Assembly: GCA_937892865.1 (NCBI GenBank) | Contig: CALBJG010000039.1 | Coordinates: 1 to 25,756, forward strand | Direction: 5' to 3' | From: an uncultured Clostridia bacterium | Lineage (GTDB): Bacteria; Bacillota; Clostridia; Oscillospirales; Oscillospiraceae | DNA: 25,756 nt | Made by a program: the position numbers and the translations under genes | Notes under the pieces: generated by a model | The model's input: only the letters and a program-made list of their open reading frames with translations | The model's database searches: none | Told to the model about the DNA's origin: nothing | In this document: positions 7,039-14,199 of the stretch, piece after piece | Position numbering within the stretch: the first letter of the stretch is position 1 | How the letters are laid out: each line of letters opens with the position of its first letter

Positions 7039-8805
7039 ATGGAGGCGCGGGAACAAAAGTTGACAGTGGCGCTGGCGGGAAATCCTAATGTGGGGAAAAG
7101 CACGCTCTTTAACAGCCTTACCGGCTTGCGCCAGCATACCGGCAACTGGCCGGGGAAAACCGTCAGTGTCGCCCGGGGAACGGTAAAGCAGGGAACTACC
7201 ACATTTACACTGGTGGACTTACCGGGTACATATTCTTTAAACGGCAAATCGGAAGATGAAAGGATCGCCGGGGACTATATTACATCAGAAGAGGCGGATT
7301 GTACTGTAGTGGTCTGTGACGGCAGTTGTTTGGAACGAAGTCTGATTTTGGCGTTGCAGATCTTACAGATCACGGACAAAGCAGTGGTCTGTGTCAACTT
7401 GATGGATGAAGCAGAAAAACATGGGATTCAAATCCAAGCGGAAGAATTGGAAAAACAGTTAGGCGCGCCGGTGGTACTGACCGCAGCGGGGAAGGATGTC
7501 GGTTTAGAGAAACTGTTGGAAAAGATCCGGGAAACCGCCTGCCGGGAATCCCTGCCCGTTACCCGGTTCTGGGAAGACCCTATCGCCGGCGCAGCATCCA
7601 TTGCTGCTGCATGTGTAACAACCGAAGGTAGTAACGAAAATTTCCGTTTTCAGGTGGACCGGTTGCTGGTCAGCCGCCGTTTCGGCGTTCCGCTGATGAT
7701 CCTTGTTTTATTCAGTATTATCTGGATCACAGTATGGGGCGCTAATTATCCCAGTGATCTGCTGGGCCGTTTGTTGGATATGGGTTACCATGCATTGAAC
7801 CGATGGCTTGTCAATGCCCCCTGGTGGCTGCGGGGGGTGCTGGCAGATGGTTTGTACGCCACCGCTTCCCGGGTGCTTTCTGTAATGCTTCCGCCTATGG
7901 CGATTTTCTTTCCGTTGTTTACAGTCTTGGAAGACATCGGTTATTTGCCACGAATGGCTTTCTTGCTGGATCCTTATATGGCCCGATGCGGCGGCTGCGG
8001 CAGGCAGGCGCTGACATTGTGTATGGGGCTTGGCTGTAACGCCGTGGGCGTTATGGGGTGCCGGATCTTAGACGATGACAGACAGCGTTTGGCGGCGATC
8101 CTGACCAATGCGATGGTGCCTTGCAATGGACGGTTTCCCACCCTTGTTTTGTTGGGAAGTCTGCTCTTTCCCGGCGCCGGCGCGGCATTGGTAGTGGCGG
8201 CCTGCGTGGCTTTGGGGGCAGTGGGGGCAATGGCAGTTTCCGGTGCTTTGCGAAAGACTTTTCTGAAAGGCTCGCAAAGTGTATTTATGATGGAAATGCC
8301 GCCATTCCGCCGCCCCCGGCTTGGCAGGATCCTGCTGCGCTCTTTATTGGACAGAACATTGTTGATCGCCGGGCGGGCGATGACCGTTGCCGCTCCGGCA
8401 GGTGTGGTTTTGTGGATACTTTCCAATACGCCAATGTTGGGGTGGCTCTCCAACGGACTGGATCCTATTGGCCACTTTTTGGGAATGAATGGTGTTGTCT
8501 TGCTTGCTTTTTGCTTGTCACTACCTGCAAATGAACTGCTGATCCCGGTGATTTTGATGACCTTGACCCAAAGCAGCAGTTTGCAAGGGGTGACGGGGAT
8601 CGAAGCCGGTACGATCCTTTCCGGTATGCTCACTTTGGAACTTGGTGTCTGTATGATGGTGTTTACACTGTTTCACTGGCCTTGTTCTACCACATTGATG
8701 ACCATATACCGGCAAACCGGCAGTATCCCAAAAACAGCGGCGGCATTTTTACTGCCCACCGCTGTTGGATGCGTATTATGTATATTGCTCCGAATGATCC
8801 TCTAA
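7039..8805 (+). CDS. feoB: ferrous iron transport protein B
   Basis: FeoB is a membrane Fe(II) transporter with a cytoplasmic GTPase domain. The 588-residue product has G1 GNPNVGKS (14-21), the FeoB switch I NWPGKTVS (36-43, G2 Thr41), G3 DLPG (60-63) and G4 NLMD (120-123), followed by a membrane domain with about eight helices. The two Gate-like regions show the conserved cysteines of the core (MGLGCNAVG and VPCNGRFPT). It is shorter than the roughly 700-770-residue enterobacterial forms, mainly in the GDI/linker and C-terminal parts. I take the ATG at 7039, one base after the feoA stop, rather than the TTG at 7012, because it gives the standard short N-terminus. It relies on coupling to feoA because its own ribosome binding site is weak. 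The last 30 bases overlap the convergent gene. Confidence 0.95.
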   Translation: MEAREQKLTVALAGNPNVGKSTLFNSLTGLRQHTGNWPGKTVSVARGTVKQGTTTFTLVDLPGTYSLNGKSEDERIAGDYITSEEADCTVVVCDGSCLERSLILALQILQITDKAVVCVNLMDEAEKHGIQIQAEELEKQLGAPVVLTAAGKDVGLEKLLEKIRETACRESLPVTRFWEDPIAGAASIAAACVTTEGSNENFRFQVDRLLVSRRFGVPLMILVLFSIIWITVWGANYPSDLLGRLLDMGYHALNRWLVNAPWWLRGVLADGLYATASRVLSVMLPPMAIFFPLFTVLEDIGYLPRMAFLLDPYMARCGGCGRQALTLCMGLGCNAVGVMGCRILDDDRQRLAAILTNAMVPCNGRFPTLVLLGSLLFPGAGAALVVAACVALGAVGAMAVSGALRKTFLKGSQSVFMMEMPPFRRPRLGRILLRSLLDRTLLIAGRAMTVAAPAGVVLWILSNTPMLGWLSNGLDPIGHFLGMNGVVLLAFCLSLPANELLIPVILMTLTQSSSLQGVTGIEAGTILSGMLTLELGVCMMVFTLFHWPCSTTLMTIYRQTGSIPKTAAAFLLPTAVGCVLCILLRMIL

Positions 8806-9399
8806 TACTTCTCCGGTCAGGGCGGATATCTCATAGGCGGTTTTTTGAATAGGGCCATCTTCCGTCAGTTTTGTGTAAACACGGCTTTGAAGCCGCCCGG
8901 TAATTTGAATCCGGTCACGGATATGGCAATCGGCGATTTCCTGGGCAAGACGCCCCCAGAAAATACAGGGCAAATAATCTGCCCGGCGAAAAGCCCGGGG
9001 AACTGCCAGCATCACATCGCAGATCTCCCGCCCTAAAGGCGTCCGCCGGTAGGTAGGTTCTTTGCATAGCGGTCCTTCCAAAAACACATCGTTGATCGGT
9101 TCGCCGTTTTCCACAAAAATAGAAGAGGCGAACACAAAGATCATCAGATGGCGAGCGCCATCTGTCCGTTGGTTGTGGGAGCGGATCTGTCCGATCACGG
9201 TGATCATATCTCCACCGCAGGGATCCAGTTCGTTCAGCATTTGCTCTTCAGCAATTACCGGCAGCAGATCTACCGTCCCGGAAAGACGGGGTACTTCCAA
9301 ATAGAATCGGCAAAAGCGCCGTCCGTGGTTTTCGTGGGAAAACCGGGGCAGTTCGTAAAGACTTCCCCTTAAGGTAATGCTGTTTGTAATGTGTTCCAT
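8776..9399 (-). CDS. SSB-like protein with two tandem OB-fold domains
   Basis: The 207-residue product consists of two single-strand-binding-protein-like OB folds. The first (about 1-100) has ITLRGSLYELPRFSHEN...RFCRFYLEVPRLSG. The second (about 106-200) has VFLEGPLCKEPTYRRTPLGREICDVMLAVPR, with ADYLPCIFWGRLAQ and ITGRLQSRVYTK, which match the canonical SSB strands L12/L45 closely. There is no acidic DDDIPF-like C-terminal tail, so it is not a standard replicative SSB. The start ATG at 9399 follows GAGGTGG; a TTG-type extension upstream is rejected. It is convergent with feoB, overlapping it by 30 bases, with no terminator between. Function in DNA metabolism is inferred from the folds only. 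Confidence 0.8.
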   Translation of the reverse strand: MEHITNSITLRGSLYELPRFSHENHGRRFCRFYLEVPRLSGTVDLLPVIAEEQMLNELDPCGGDMITVIGQIRSHNQRTDGARHLMIFVFASSIFVENGEPINDVFLEGPLCKEPTYRRTPLGREICDVMLAVPRAFRRADYLPCIFWGRLAQEIADCHIRDRIQITGRLQSRVYTKLTEDGPIQKTAYEISALTGEVLEDHSEQYT

Positions 9400-9460
9400 A
9401 GTACCACCTCGAACTTGTATTGTATGGAACATCCTATGCGTTTGCTATTCAAAACAGAAC

Positions 9461-9487
9461 AAGCCGTTCCTCCCAGAGGAACGGCTT
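9461..9487 (-). terminator. terminator of the LacI-family gene
   Basis: AAGCCGTTCCTC and GAGGAACGGCTT form a perfect 12-bp stem with loop CCA. On the minus strand it begins a few bases after the regulator's stop codon and is followed by a TTGTTCTGTTTT tract. Confidence 0.85.
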
Positions 9488-9490
9488 TCG

Positions 9491-10450
9491 TTATTTCGTT
9501 TTTGGCGCTACCGACTCCCGAAGGATCAGTTTTCCGGAAATGGTGATTCTTTGATTGCTGCGATAATATTTGCTCTGCTGCTTTTTTTGCATCAGATCCC
9601 AGGCGATCATACAGATCTCGTCCGGTTGGGTGTCAATGGTGGTCAAGGGGATACCGGTGTATTCGGAAACACTGATATTGTCGATGCCTACCACGGAAAA
9701 ATCCTGTGGTACTTGATAGCCGTGTTTCTTTAACTGTTTGATCACACCAAAGGCAATGTTGTCATAGCCGCAGATAATGGCGGAGCAATCTGTAGACCTG
9801 CGTAACAGTTCCATCACACCGTCTTCACCGGCCTTTTCGAACCGGTGGGAACTTTCAATAATACAACTGTCGTTTTCTGCAATGTCCATCGCTTTTGCAA
9901 AGATGCGCGCTTTGTAACGGGTCAACGGCTCACCGATAAAGGCAATTTTTTCGTGTCCCAGAGAACGCAATGCCCGGACGGCATCAGAGATGGCAGAAGT
10001 CATATCAAAGGAAACAGTGTCAAAAGAAGAGGAACTGCTAAGCAAAGATACAATGGGGATCTCATAGCCCCGTTTCGGTTCGTCTGTCAGACAGATGACA
10101 AAGATGCCGTCCACCCGCAGATAGGAGGCGTAGTAGTCAATCAGTTCTGCCTGCGCGCCGGGACGGAAATGGTCTGTGGAGATCAAAGCAATGCCATCAT
10201 TGTCTTCAATGATCTTTTGCAACCGCTCCACATAGCCGGTGTAGTAGGGGCTGCCCAGTTCCGGGCAGATAATGGCGATGATCTGCTTGTGAAAACGCTC
10301 TTTATAGAACTTACCGAAACAGCCGTGTTCTTTGGCAATGGTAAAGATCTGCTGCCGGGTCTCTTCACTTACATCTTCCGCGCCGTGAAAGGCTTTGGAA
10401 ACGGTGGATATGGAAACATTGGCAAGACGCGCCAAATCCCGCATCGTCAT
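9491..10450 (-). CDS. LacI-family transcriptional regulator
   Basis: The 319-residue product has an N-terminal helix-turn-helix (MRDLARLANVSISTVSKAFH) typical of LacI/GalR proteins and a periplasmic-binding-protein-like effector domain (about 55-315), with GYDNIAFGVIKQL and VVGIDNISVSEYTGIPLTTI as family marks. The hinge region, usually of the type YxPNxxARxL, is replaced by CFGKFYKERFHK, lacking the minor-groove-inserting Leu. The start ATG at 10450 has GGAGGTGG at ideal distance and precedes the HTH by two residues. It lies downstream of the GH39-like gene on the same strand, so it probably senses a sugar connected with that enzyme. A consensus promoter and a perfect palindrome directly upstream of it suggest autoregulation. 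Confidence 0.93.
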   Translation of the reverse strand: MTMRDLARLANVSISTVSKAFHGAEDVSEETRQQIFTIAKEHGCFGKFYKERFHKQIIAIICPELGSPYYTGYVERLQKIIEDNDGIALISTDHFRPGAQAELIDYYASYLRVDGIFVICLTDEPKRGYEIPIVSLLSSSSSFDTVSFDMTSAISDAVRALRSLGHEKIAFIGEPLTRYKARIFAKAMDIAENDSCIIESSHRFEKAGEDGVMELLRRSTDCSAIICGYDNIAFGVIKQLKKHGYQVPQDFSVVGIDNISVSEYTGIPLTTIDTQPDEICMIAWDLMQKKQQSKYYRSNQRITISGKLILRESVAPKTK

Positions 10451-10472
10451 AGCGCCCACCTCCTTTTTGACC

Positions 10473-10501
10473 ATTATAGCCGCGCATTTTTGTAAAATCA
10501 A
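10473..10501 (-). promoter_or_regulatory. promoter of the LacI-family gene
   Basis: On the minus strand TTGATT (10496-10501) and TATAAT (10473-10478) are 17 bp apart, about 23 nt before the ATG. Confidence 0.75.
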
Positions 10502-10503
10502 CA

Positions 10504-10524
10504 TTTACGAAACTCTTTCGTAAA
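10504..10524. promoter_or_regulatory. candidate LacI-family operator (perfect palindrome)
   Basis: TTTACGAAA and TTTCGTAAA flank CTC in a perfect 9+3+9 palindrome, 2 bp upstream of the regulator's -35 box. A second small palindrome, TTTTCGAAAA, follows at 10527-10536. The same arrangement recurs upstream of the MATE gene. Confidence 0.65.
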
Positions 10525-10567
10525 TATTTTCGAAAAAAGGGGCAGATTATCATTTTCTTATGAAAAA

Positions 10568-10670
10568 TGTCATTCCGAGCCAGTGCGCACACTGGCGTGG
10601 GAATCTCTAAGGATAATGTTCGGTTATGAGATTGCCACACCAGTGACACGGTTACTGGTTCGCAATGACA
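10568..10670. repeat. 103-bp MITE-like palindromic repeat element
   Basis: The element starts TGTCATTCCGAGCCAGT and ends ACTGGTTCGCAATGACA, so its ends are imperfect inverted repeats. The complementarity continues inward for about 40 bases through the segment GTGGGAATCTC and its counterpart GAGATTGCCAC. Each arm also contains a smaller hairpin (CCAGTG-CGCA-CACTGG in the left arm; CCAGT...ACTGG in the right). There is no ORF. This layout is that of a non-autonomous miniature inverted-repeat element or extragenic palindrome. It separates the GH39-like gene from the regulator gene. No second copy was found in the window, and no clear target duplication is visible. Confidence 0.7.
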
Positions 10671-10697
10671 ACAATAGAATAATTGCGCTGATTAAAA

Positions 10698-12038
10698 TCA
10701 GCATTTGATGATCTCAATGTAGTAACTTGTGTGCAGGGGCATATTCAGATACAGTGTAAAATCTTTCACTGTTACCTTATCACTGCGCAGCAGGGCAAGA
10801 TCGTGACTTCCATCCAACAGATAGTAGTTTACCCGGAACACATCGCCGATAGCGACATTTTCCATTTGCACAGCCACCTCTTTGGCAGAAGCGGTGTCAT
10901 CGTCGCTATAGTAGGTAACAAGCAGACCCGATGTATCTTCATTTTTAGCGGCAACGCAGTAAATATCTGTGTCGTCAGAAACCGCAGGAACACTTGTACC
11001 CATTTGATAGAGTTTGCTGAAGGCAGAGAAGGTGTAATAGGTCTTGCACTTTTTGCCATTCTGGAACAGACCGTTAAATGCGCCGGGACGGGCATCGTAA
11101 TACATCAGCATATCGATCTTGGATCCTTGCACTGCGCACATTGTTGCGGCGGTGAAGGATGCGCCCTTCAAGCCTTGAATGGTGGCGCAGGAGTAACTGA
11201 AATCGTCCCCAAGCCAGCCTCTTATGTAGTTCCACTCGTTAATATGCATTTCTGTGGTGTCCTGCCAGCCATAGTCCTGCAGGATGCCATAGACCCGCTC
11301 ACTGTCCCGGACAAATTTTTCCGGTATGTTTTTATAGCCATGGAAGGAGAAGAAATCCGGTTGCAGACCGTTGGCTCTTACACCGTCAAAAATCTGACGG
11401 ATCAGGGGTTCTACCTGATCGCGGATATGGCAGATAGCAGGACCGCCAATTTTCAAATTAGGGAAGGTATTCTTCAAATGGGTAAAGGCAGTGACGAAAA
11501 ATTCGGCAAACTGTTCTTCCGTGCCCTGCCAGCAAGGATTGGAGCCATCGGCATTGCGGCAATCCGGTTCATTCCATATCTCCCAGTATTCGATGTTATA
11601 GTGGAAACCGTCAGCCCAGCCTTCATTGTAGTGGCGAATGATGTGCTCACAGATCTCAGCCCACTTCCTGAAATCCTTTGGAGGGTAAGTACCGTATTTC
11701 TTTTGATGCTCAATGGAAGCGCCCAGCCGGTAATAAGGCATCGTACCCACAGACAGAATATCCGCGGTGTACATATCGGTCATTTCAAAGTCGTAGGAGG
11801 CGGGGTCATTTACATCCGCATCAAAATTCTTGAAGATCCGGTGGACATCCACAGTATGCTCGCCGCCGTAAGGGGGATAGAAGGATGCGTCGTGGTTACG
11901 GGCGTAGGGGATATGCAGATCGGCATAATCCTGAAAGGTGCTGTCGGTAGCGCGCACTTTGCTGCCGGAAGGACCGTTGTTTACAGCATGCATAGGTTTT
12001 ACTTTGCCTGCACATTTGGAAAAATTAACCGTAATCAT
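10698..12038 (-). CDS. GH39-like glycoside hydrolase (clan GH-A; beta-xylosidase-type)
   Basis: The 446-residue protein has a clan GH-A (beta/alpha)8 barrel pattern: YWEIWNEPD with the presumed acid/base Glu157, and MHINEWNY with the presumed nucleophile Glu268. The N-terminal CAGKVKPMHAVNNGP and the HGYKNI segment fit GH39-type enzymes (beta-xylosidase or related exo-glycosidase). The C-terminal about 100 residues form a predicted beta-sandwich. There is no signal peptide, so it should act on intracellular oligosaccharides. The start ATG at 12038 follows GGAGGCG. The promoter at 12071-12099 overlaps the preceding terminator. A small perfect palindrome, GCTGATT-AA-AATCAGC (10687-10702), covers the stop codon but lacks a T run. 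Substrate is unknown; GH39 versus a neighbouring GH-A family is not certain. Confidence 0.85.
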   Translation of the reverse strand: MITVNFSKCAGKVKPMHAVNNGPSGSKVRATDSTFQDYADLHIPYARNHDASFYPPYGGEHTVDVHRIFKNFDADVNDPASYDFEMTDMYTADILSVGTMPYYRLGASIEHQKKYGTYPPKDFRKWAEICEHIIRHYNEGWADGFHYNIEYWEIWNEPDCRNADGSNPCWQGTEEQFAEFFVTAFTHLKNTFPNLKIGGPAICHIRDQVEPLIRQIFDGVRANGLQPDFFSFHGYKNIPEKFVRDSERVYGILQDYGWQDTTEMHINEWNYIRGWLGDDFSYSCATIQGLKGASFTAATMCAVQGSKIDMLMYYDARPGAFNGLFQNGKKCKTYYTFSAFSKLYQMGTSVPAVSDDTDIYCVAAKNEDTSGLLVTYYSDDDTASAKEVAVQMENVAIGDVFRVNYYLLDGSHDLALLRSDKVTVKDFTLYLNMPLHTSYYIEIIKC

Positions 12039-12070
12039 AGAAACGCCTCCAATATAGTATTTCTAAATGA

Positions 12071-12099
12071 ATTGTAGAAAAGAAAAGTTTCGTTGTCAA
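12071..12099 (-). promoter_or_regulatory. promoter of the GH39-like gene
   Basis: On the minus strand a consensus TTGACA (12094-12099), 17-bp spacer and TACAAT (12071-12076). The -35 and half of the spacer are within the 3' arm of the ygiQ terminator. The spacer contains ACGAAACT, the left half of the candidate LacI operator. Confidence 0.8.
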
Positions 12100-12121
12100 T
12101 AAAACCGGCAACGAAACTTTT
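12083..12121 (-). terminator. terminator of ygiQ, overlapping the next promoter
   Basis: AAAAGTTTCGTTG (12083-12095) and CAACGAAACTTTT (12109-12121) are a perfect 13-bp inverted repeat with a 13-nt loop. On the minus strand the stem starts 13 nt after the ygiQ stop and ends in a T/C-rich tract (CTTTTCTTTTC). Confidence 0.8.
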
Positions 12122-12134
12122 TCGGGAAATGTAT

Positions 12135-14024
12135 TTACCGCCGGGGTTTTCTACCGGCAGACTTTGCAGGCGGCTTTTTGCCGGACGCACGTTTTGAAAC
12201 AGGTTTCGGTGGGGGCGTATGACCGCCCTGCCGGGGCGGAATTGCCCGAATGAGGCACTTGGGTCCGGAGCCAATCAGATCCTCTCTGTGGGCTTTCAAC
12301 AGCGCCTCTTTCACCAAATAGTAATTTTTGGGATTCCGATACTGGATCAGCGCCCGCTGCATCGCCTTTTCGTGAGGGTCTGTAGGCACATATACCTTGT
12401 CCATTGTCCGGGGGTCAAGACCGGTGTAGTACATTACGGTAGAAAGGGTAGAGGGGGTGGGGTAGAAATCCTGCACCTGCTCCGGATTGTAACCCATTTC
12501 CCGGATGTATTCTGCCAGTTCGATTGCCTCTTTCAAAGTAGAGCCCGGGTGGCTGGACATCAGGTAGGGAACAAGATACTGGTTCATTCCGTACTGCTTG
12601 TTTAATGCGAAATATTTATCCACAAACCGATTATATACCGCATTTCGGGGCTTGCCCATCTTATCAAGAACCGCATCGGATACATGCTCCGGCGCAACTT
12701 TTAATTGACCGGAAATGTGATACTGCACCAGTTCCTTGAAGAAGGTATCTTTTTTGTCTGCCAGCAGATAGTCAAAGCGAATGCCGCTGCGGACAAACAC
12801 TTTTTTCACACCGGGGATCTTTCGCAATTTCCGTAGAAGGGATACATAATCGCTGTGATCCGCTTTCATATTTTTGCAGGGGTTGGGGAACAGACATTGC
12901 CGACCGCCGCAAGCGCCTTTGGTCAGTTGCTTTTCGCAGGCGGGATGGCGGAAATTGGCGGTAGGACCGCCTACATCGTGGATATAGCCTTTGAAATCTT
13001 TGTCTTTCACCATCAATTCCGCTTCTTTAAGGATAGATTCATGGCTGCGGGTCTGAATGATCCGACCCTGGTGGAAAGTAAGAGCGCAGAAAGAGCAGGC
13101 GCCGAAACAGCCCCGGTTACTCACCAGGCTGAACTTCACTTCTTCAATAGCCGGTACACCACCGGCTTTGGTATAGGCAGGATGCCAGGTGCGGCAGTAG
13201 GAAAGATCGTACACTGCGTCCATTTCTTCTGTGGTCAGCGGCTTTTGTGGCGGATTCTGCACCACAAACAGATCCCCGTAAGGTTCTGCCAGCCGTTTGG
13301 CGGTGAAGGGGTCGCAGTTGCCGTATTGGATCTTAAAACTCTCTGCGTAAGAACGCTTGTTCTTTTTCAGGGTTTCAAAATCCGGCAGGATAACGGTGGG
13401 CAGGCTGTTATCCAATTCTTTGGTTTTAAAAACCGTGCCGTCAATGTAAGTGATGTCTTTTACATCCAGTCCGGAGTTCAAAGCATCGGCGATCTCTACG
13501 ATGCTCTTTTCTCCCATACCGTACATCAAAAGATCTGCATGGCTGTCCAGCAGGATCGACCGCTTCATACTCTCAGACCAGTAGTCATAGTGGCCCAAAC
13601 GCCGCAGGCTTGCTTCGATGCCGCCGATGAGGATGGGAACATCTTTGTAGGTCTGCCGGATCAGATTGCAGTAAACAATGGTGGCATAATCCGGTCGCTT
13701 GCCCATTACACCGCCGGGGGTGAATGCGTCGGTTTTTCTCCGATGTTTGGTAACGGAGTAATGGTTGACCATAGAGTCCATATTGCCACCGGATACCAAA
13801 AAGCCCAGCCGGGGCTTACCCAAAACGGTCACAGACTGGGGATTTTTCCAATCCGGTTGGGAGATAATGCCCACGTTGTAGCCGGCATTTTCCAGAATGC
13901 GGCTGATAATGGCGTGACCAAAAGAGGGATGGTCCACATAGGCATCCCCGATCACATACACAAAGTCGCAGCATTCCCAACCCCGCGCTTCCATATCCTT
14001 TTTGGAAATGGGCAAAAATTCCAT
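12135..14024 (-). CDS. ygiQ: YgiQ family radical SAM protein (UPF0313)
   Basis: The 629-residue protein belongs to the YgiQ family of radical SAM enzymes. The iron-sulfur motif CxxxCxxC is seen in RGCFGACSFC, after an N-terminal region with the family's conserved GGIEASLRR and HYDYWSESM. The additional conserved cysteines PACEKQLTKGACGGRQCLFPNPC follow the core. The last about 30 residues are a Lys/Pro/Arg-rich tail that is probably disordered. The reaction catalysed is not established. The ATG at 14024 follows CGGAGG. It is divergent from the MATE gene. A TATAAT box (14051-14056, minus strand) lies 27-32 nt upstream without a good -35, and a TTTACGAAA half-site (14064-14072) falls between the expected -35 and -10. 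Confidence 0.95.
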   Translation of the reverse strand: MEFLPISKKDMEARGWECCDFVYVIGDAYVDHPSFGHAIISRILENAGYNVGIISQPDWKNPQSVTVLGKPRLGFLVSGGNMDSMVNHYSVTKHRRKTDAFTPGGVMGKRPDYATIVYCNLIRQTYKDVPILIGGIEASLRRLGHYDYWSESMKRSILLDSHADLLMYGMGEKSIVEIADALNSGLDVKDITYIDGTVFKTKELDNSLPTVILPDFETLKKNKRSYAESFKIQYGNCDPFTAKRLAEPYGDLFVVQNPPQKPLTTEEMDAVYDLSYCRTWHPAYTKAGGVPAIEEVKFSLVSNRGCFGACSFCALTFHQGRIIQTRSHESILKEAELMVKDKDFKGYIHDVGGPTANFRHPACEKQLTKGACGGRQCLFPNPCKNMKADHSDYVSLLRKLRKIPGVKKVFVRSGIRFDYLLADKKDTFFKELVQYHISGQLKVAPEHVSDAVLDKMGKPRNAVYNRFVDKYFALNKQYGMNQYLVPYLMSSHPGSTLKEAIELAEYIREMGYNPEQVQDFYPTPSTLSTVMYYTGLDPRTMDKVYVPTDPHEKAMQRALIQYRNPKNYYLVKEALLKAHREDLIGSGPKCLIRAIPPRQGGHTPPPKPVSKRASGKKPPAKSAGRKPRR

Positions 14025-14050
14025 AGTATGCCTCCGTTATCGTTTTGATC

Positions 14051-14072
14051 ATTATAGCATTTTTTTACGAAA
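14051..14072 (-). promoter_or_regulatory. ygiQ promoter -10 with an overlapping operator half-site
   Basis: TATAAT on the minus strand at 14051-14056, with a poor -35 (TTCCCT, 17 bp upstream). TTTACGAAA at 14064-14072 (plus-strand reading) occupies the spacer and matches the half-site of the candidate LacI operators. Confidence 0.45.
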
Positions 14073-14105
14073 AAGGGAAGAGAAAGAATGATTCTGTAAA
14101 ACCAT

Positions 14106-14126
14106 TTTACGAAATCTTTTCGAAAA
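14106..14126. promoter_or_regulatory. second candidate LacI-family operator
   Basis: TTTACGAAA, TCT and TTTCGAAAA repeat the 9+3+9 layout of 10504-10524, with one mismatch in the right half-site. It also contains TTTTCGAAAA (14117-14126). It ends 12 bp upstream of the MATE gene -35. Confidence 0.55.
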
Positions 14127-14138
14127 ACCAAAAAAGGG

Positions 14139-14166
14139 TTGCAAACAAAAAATGCAGCGGTATAAT
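14139..14166 (+). promoter_or_regulatory. promoter of the MATE transporter gene
   Basis: TTGCAA (14139-14144), a 16-bp spacer and TATAAT (14161-14166), 33 nt before the start codon. Confidence 0.75.
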
Positions 14167-14199
14167 GGCGGTAGATGACGAATGGGGAGGGGCTGCTCT

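Noticed and set aside
10687..10702. Palindrome GCTGATT-AA-AATCAGC over the stop of the GH39-like gene as a terminator
   Set aside because: The stem is short and A/T-rich and there is no T run after it on the minus strand, so termination is more likely downstream or absent.
10731..12077. Long plus-strand open frame of 448 codons opposite the GH39-like gene
   Set aside because: It is the mirror of a gene with clear catalytic motifs, has no family features, and has no ribosome binding site.
12855..14048. Long plus-strand open frame opposite ygiQ
   Set aside because: The minus strand encodes the complete radical SAM protein with its cysteine motif; the opposite frame has no recognisable domain.
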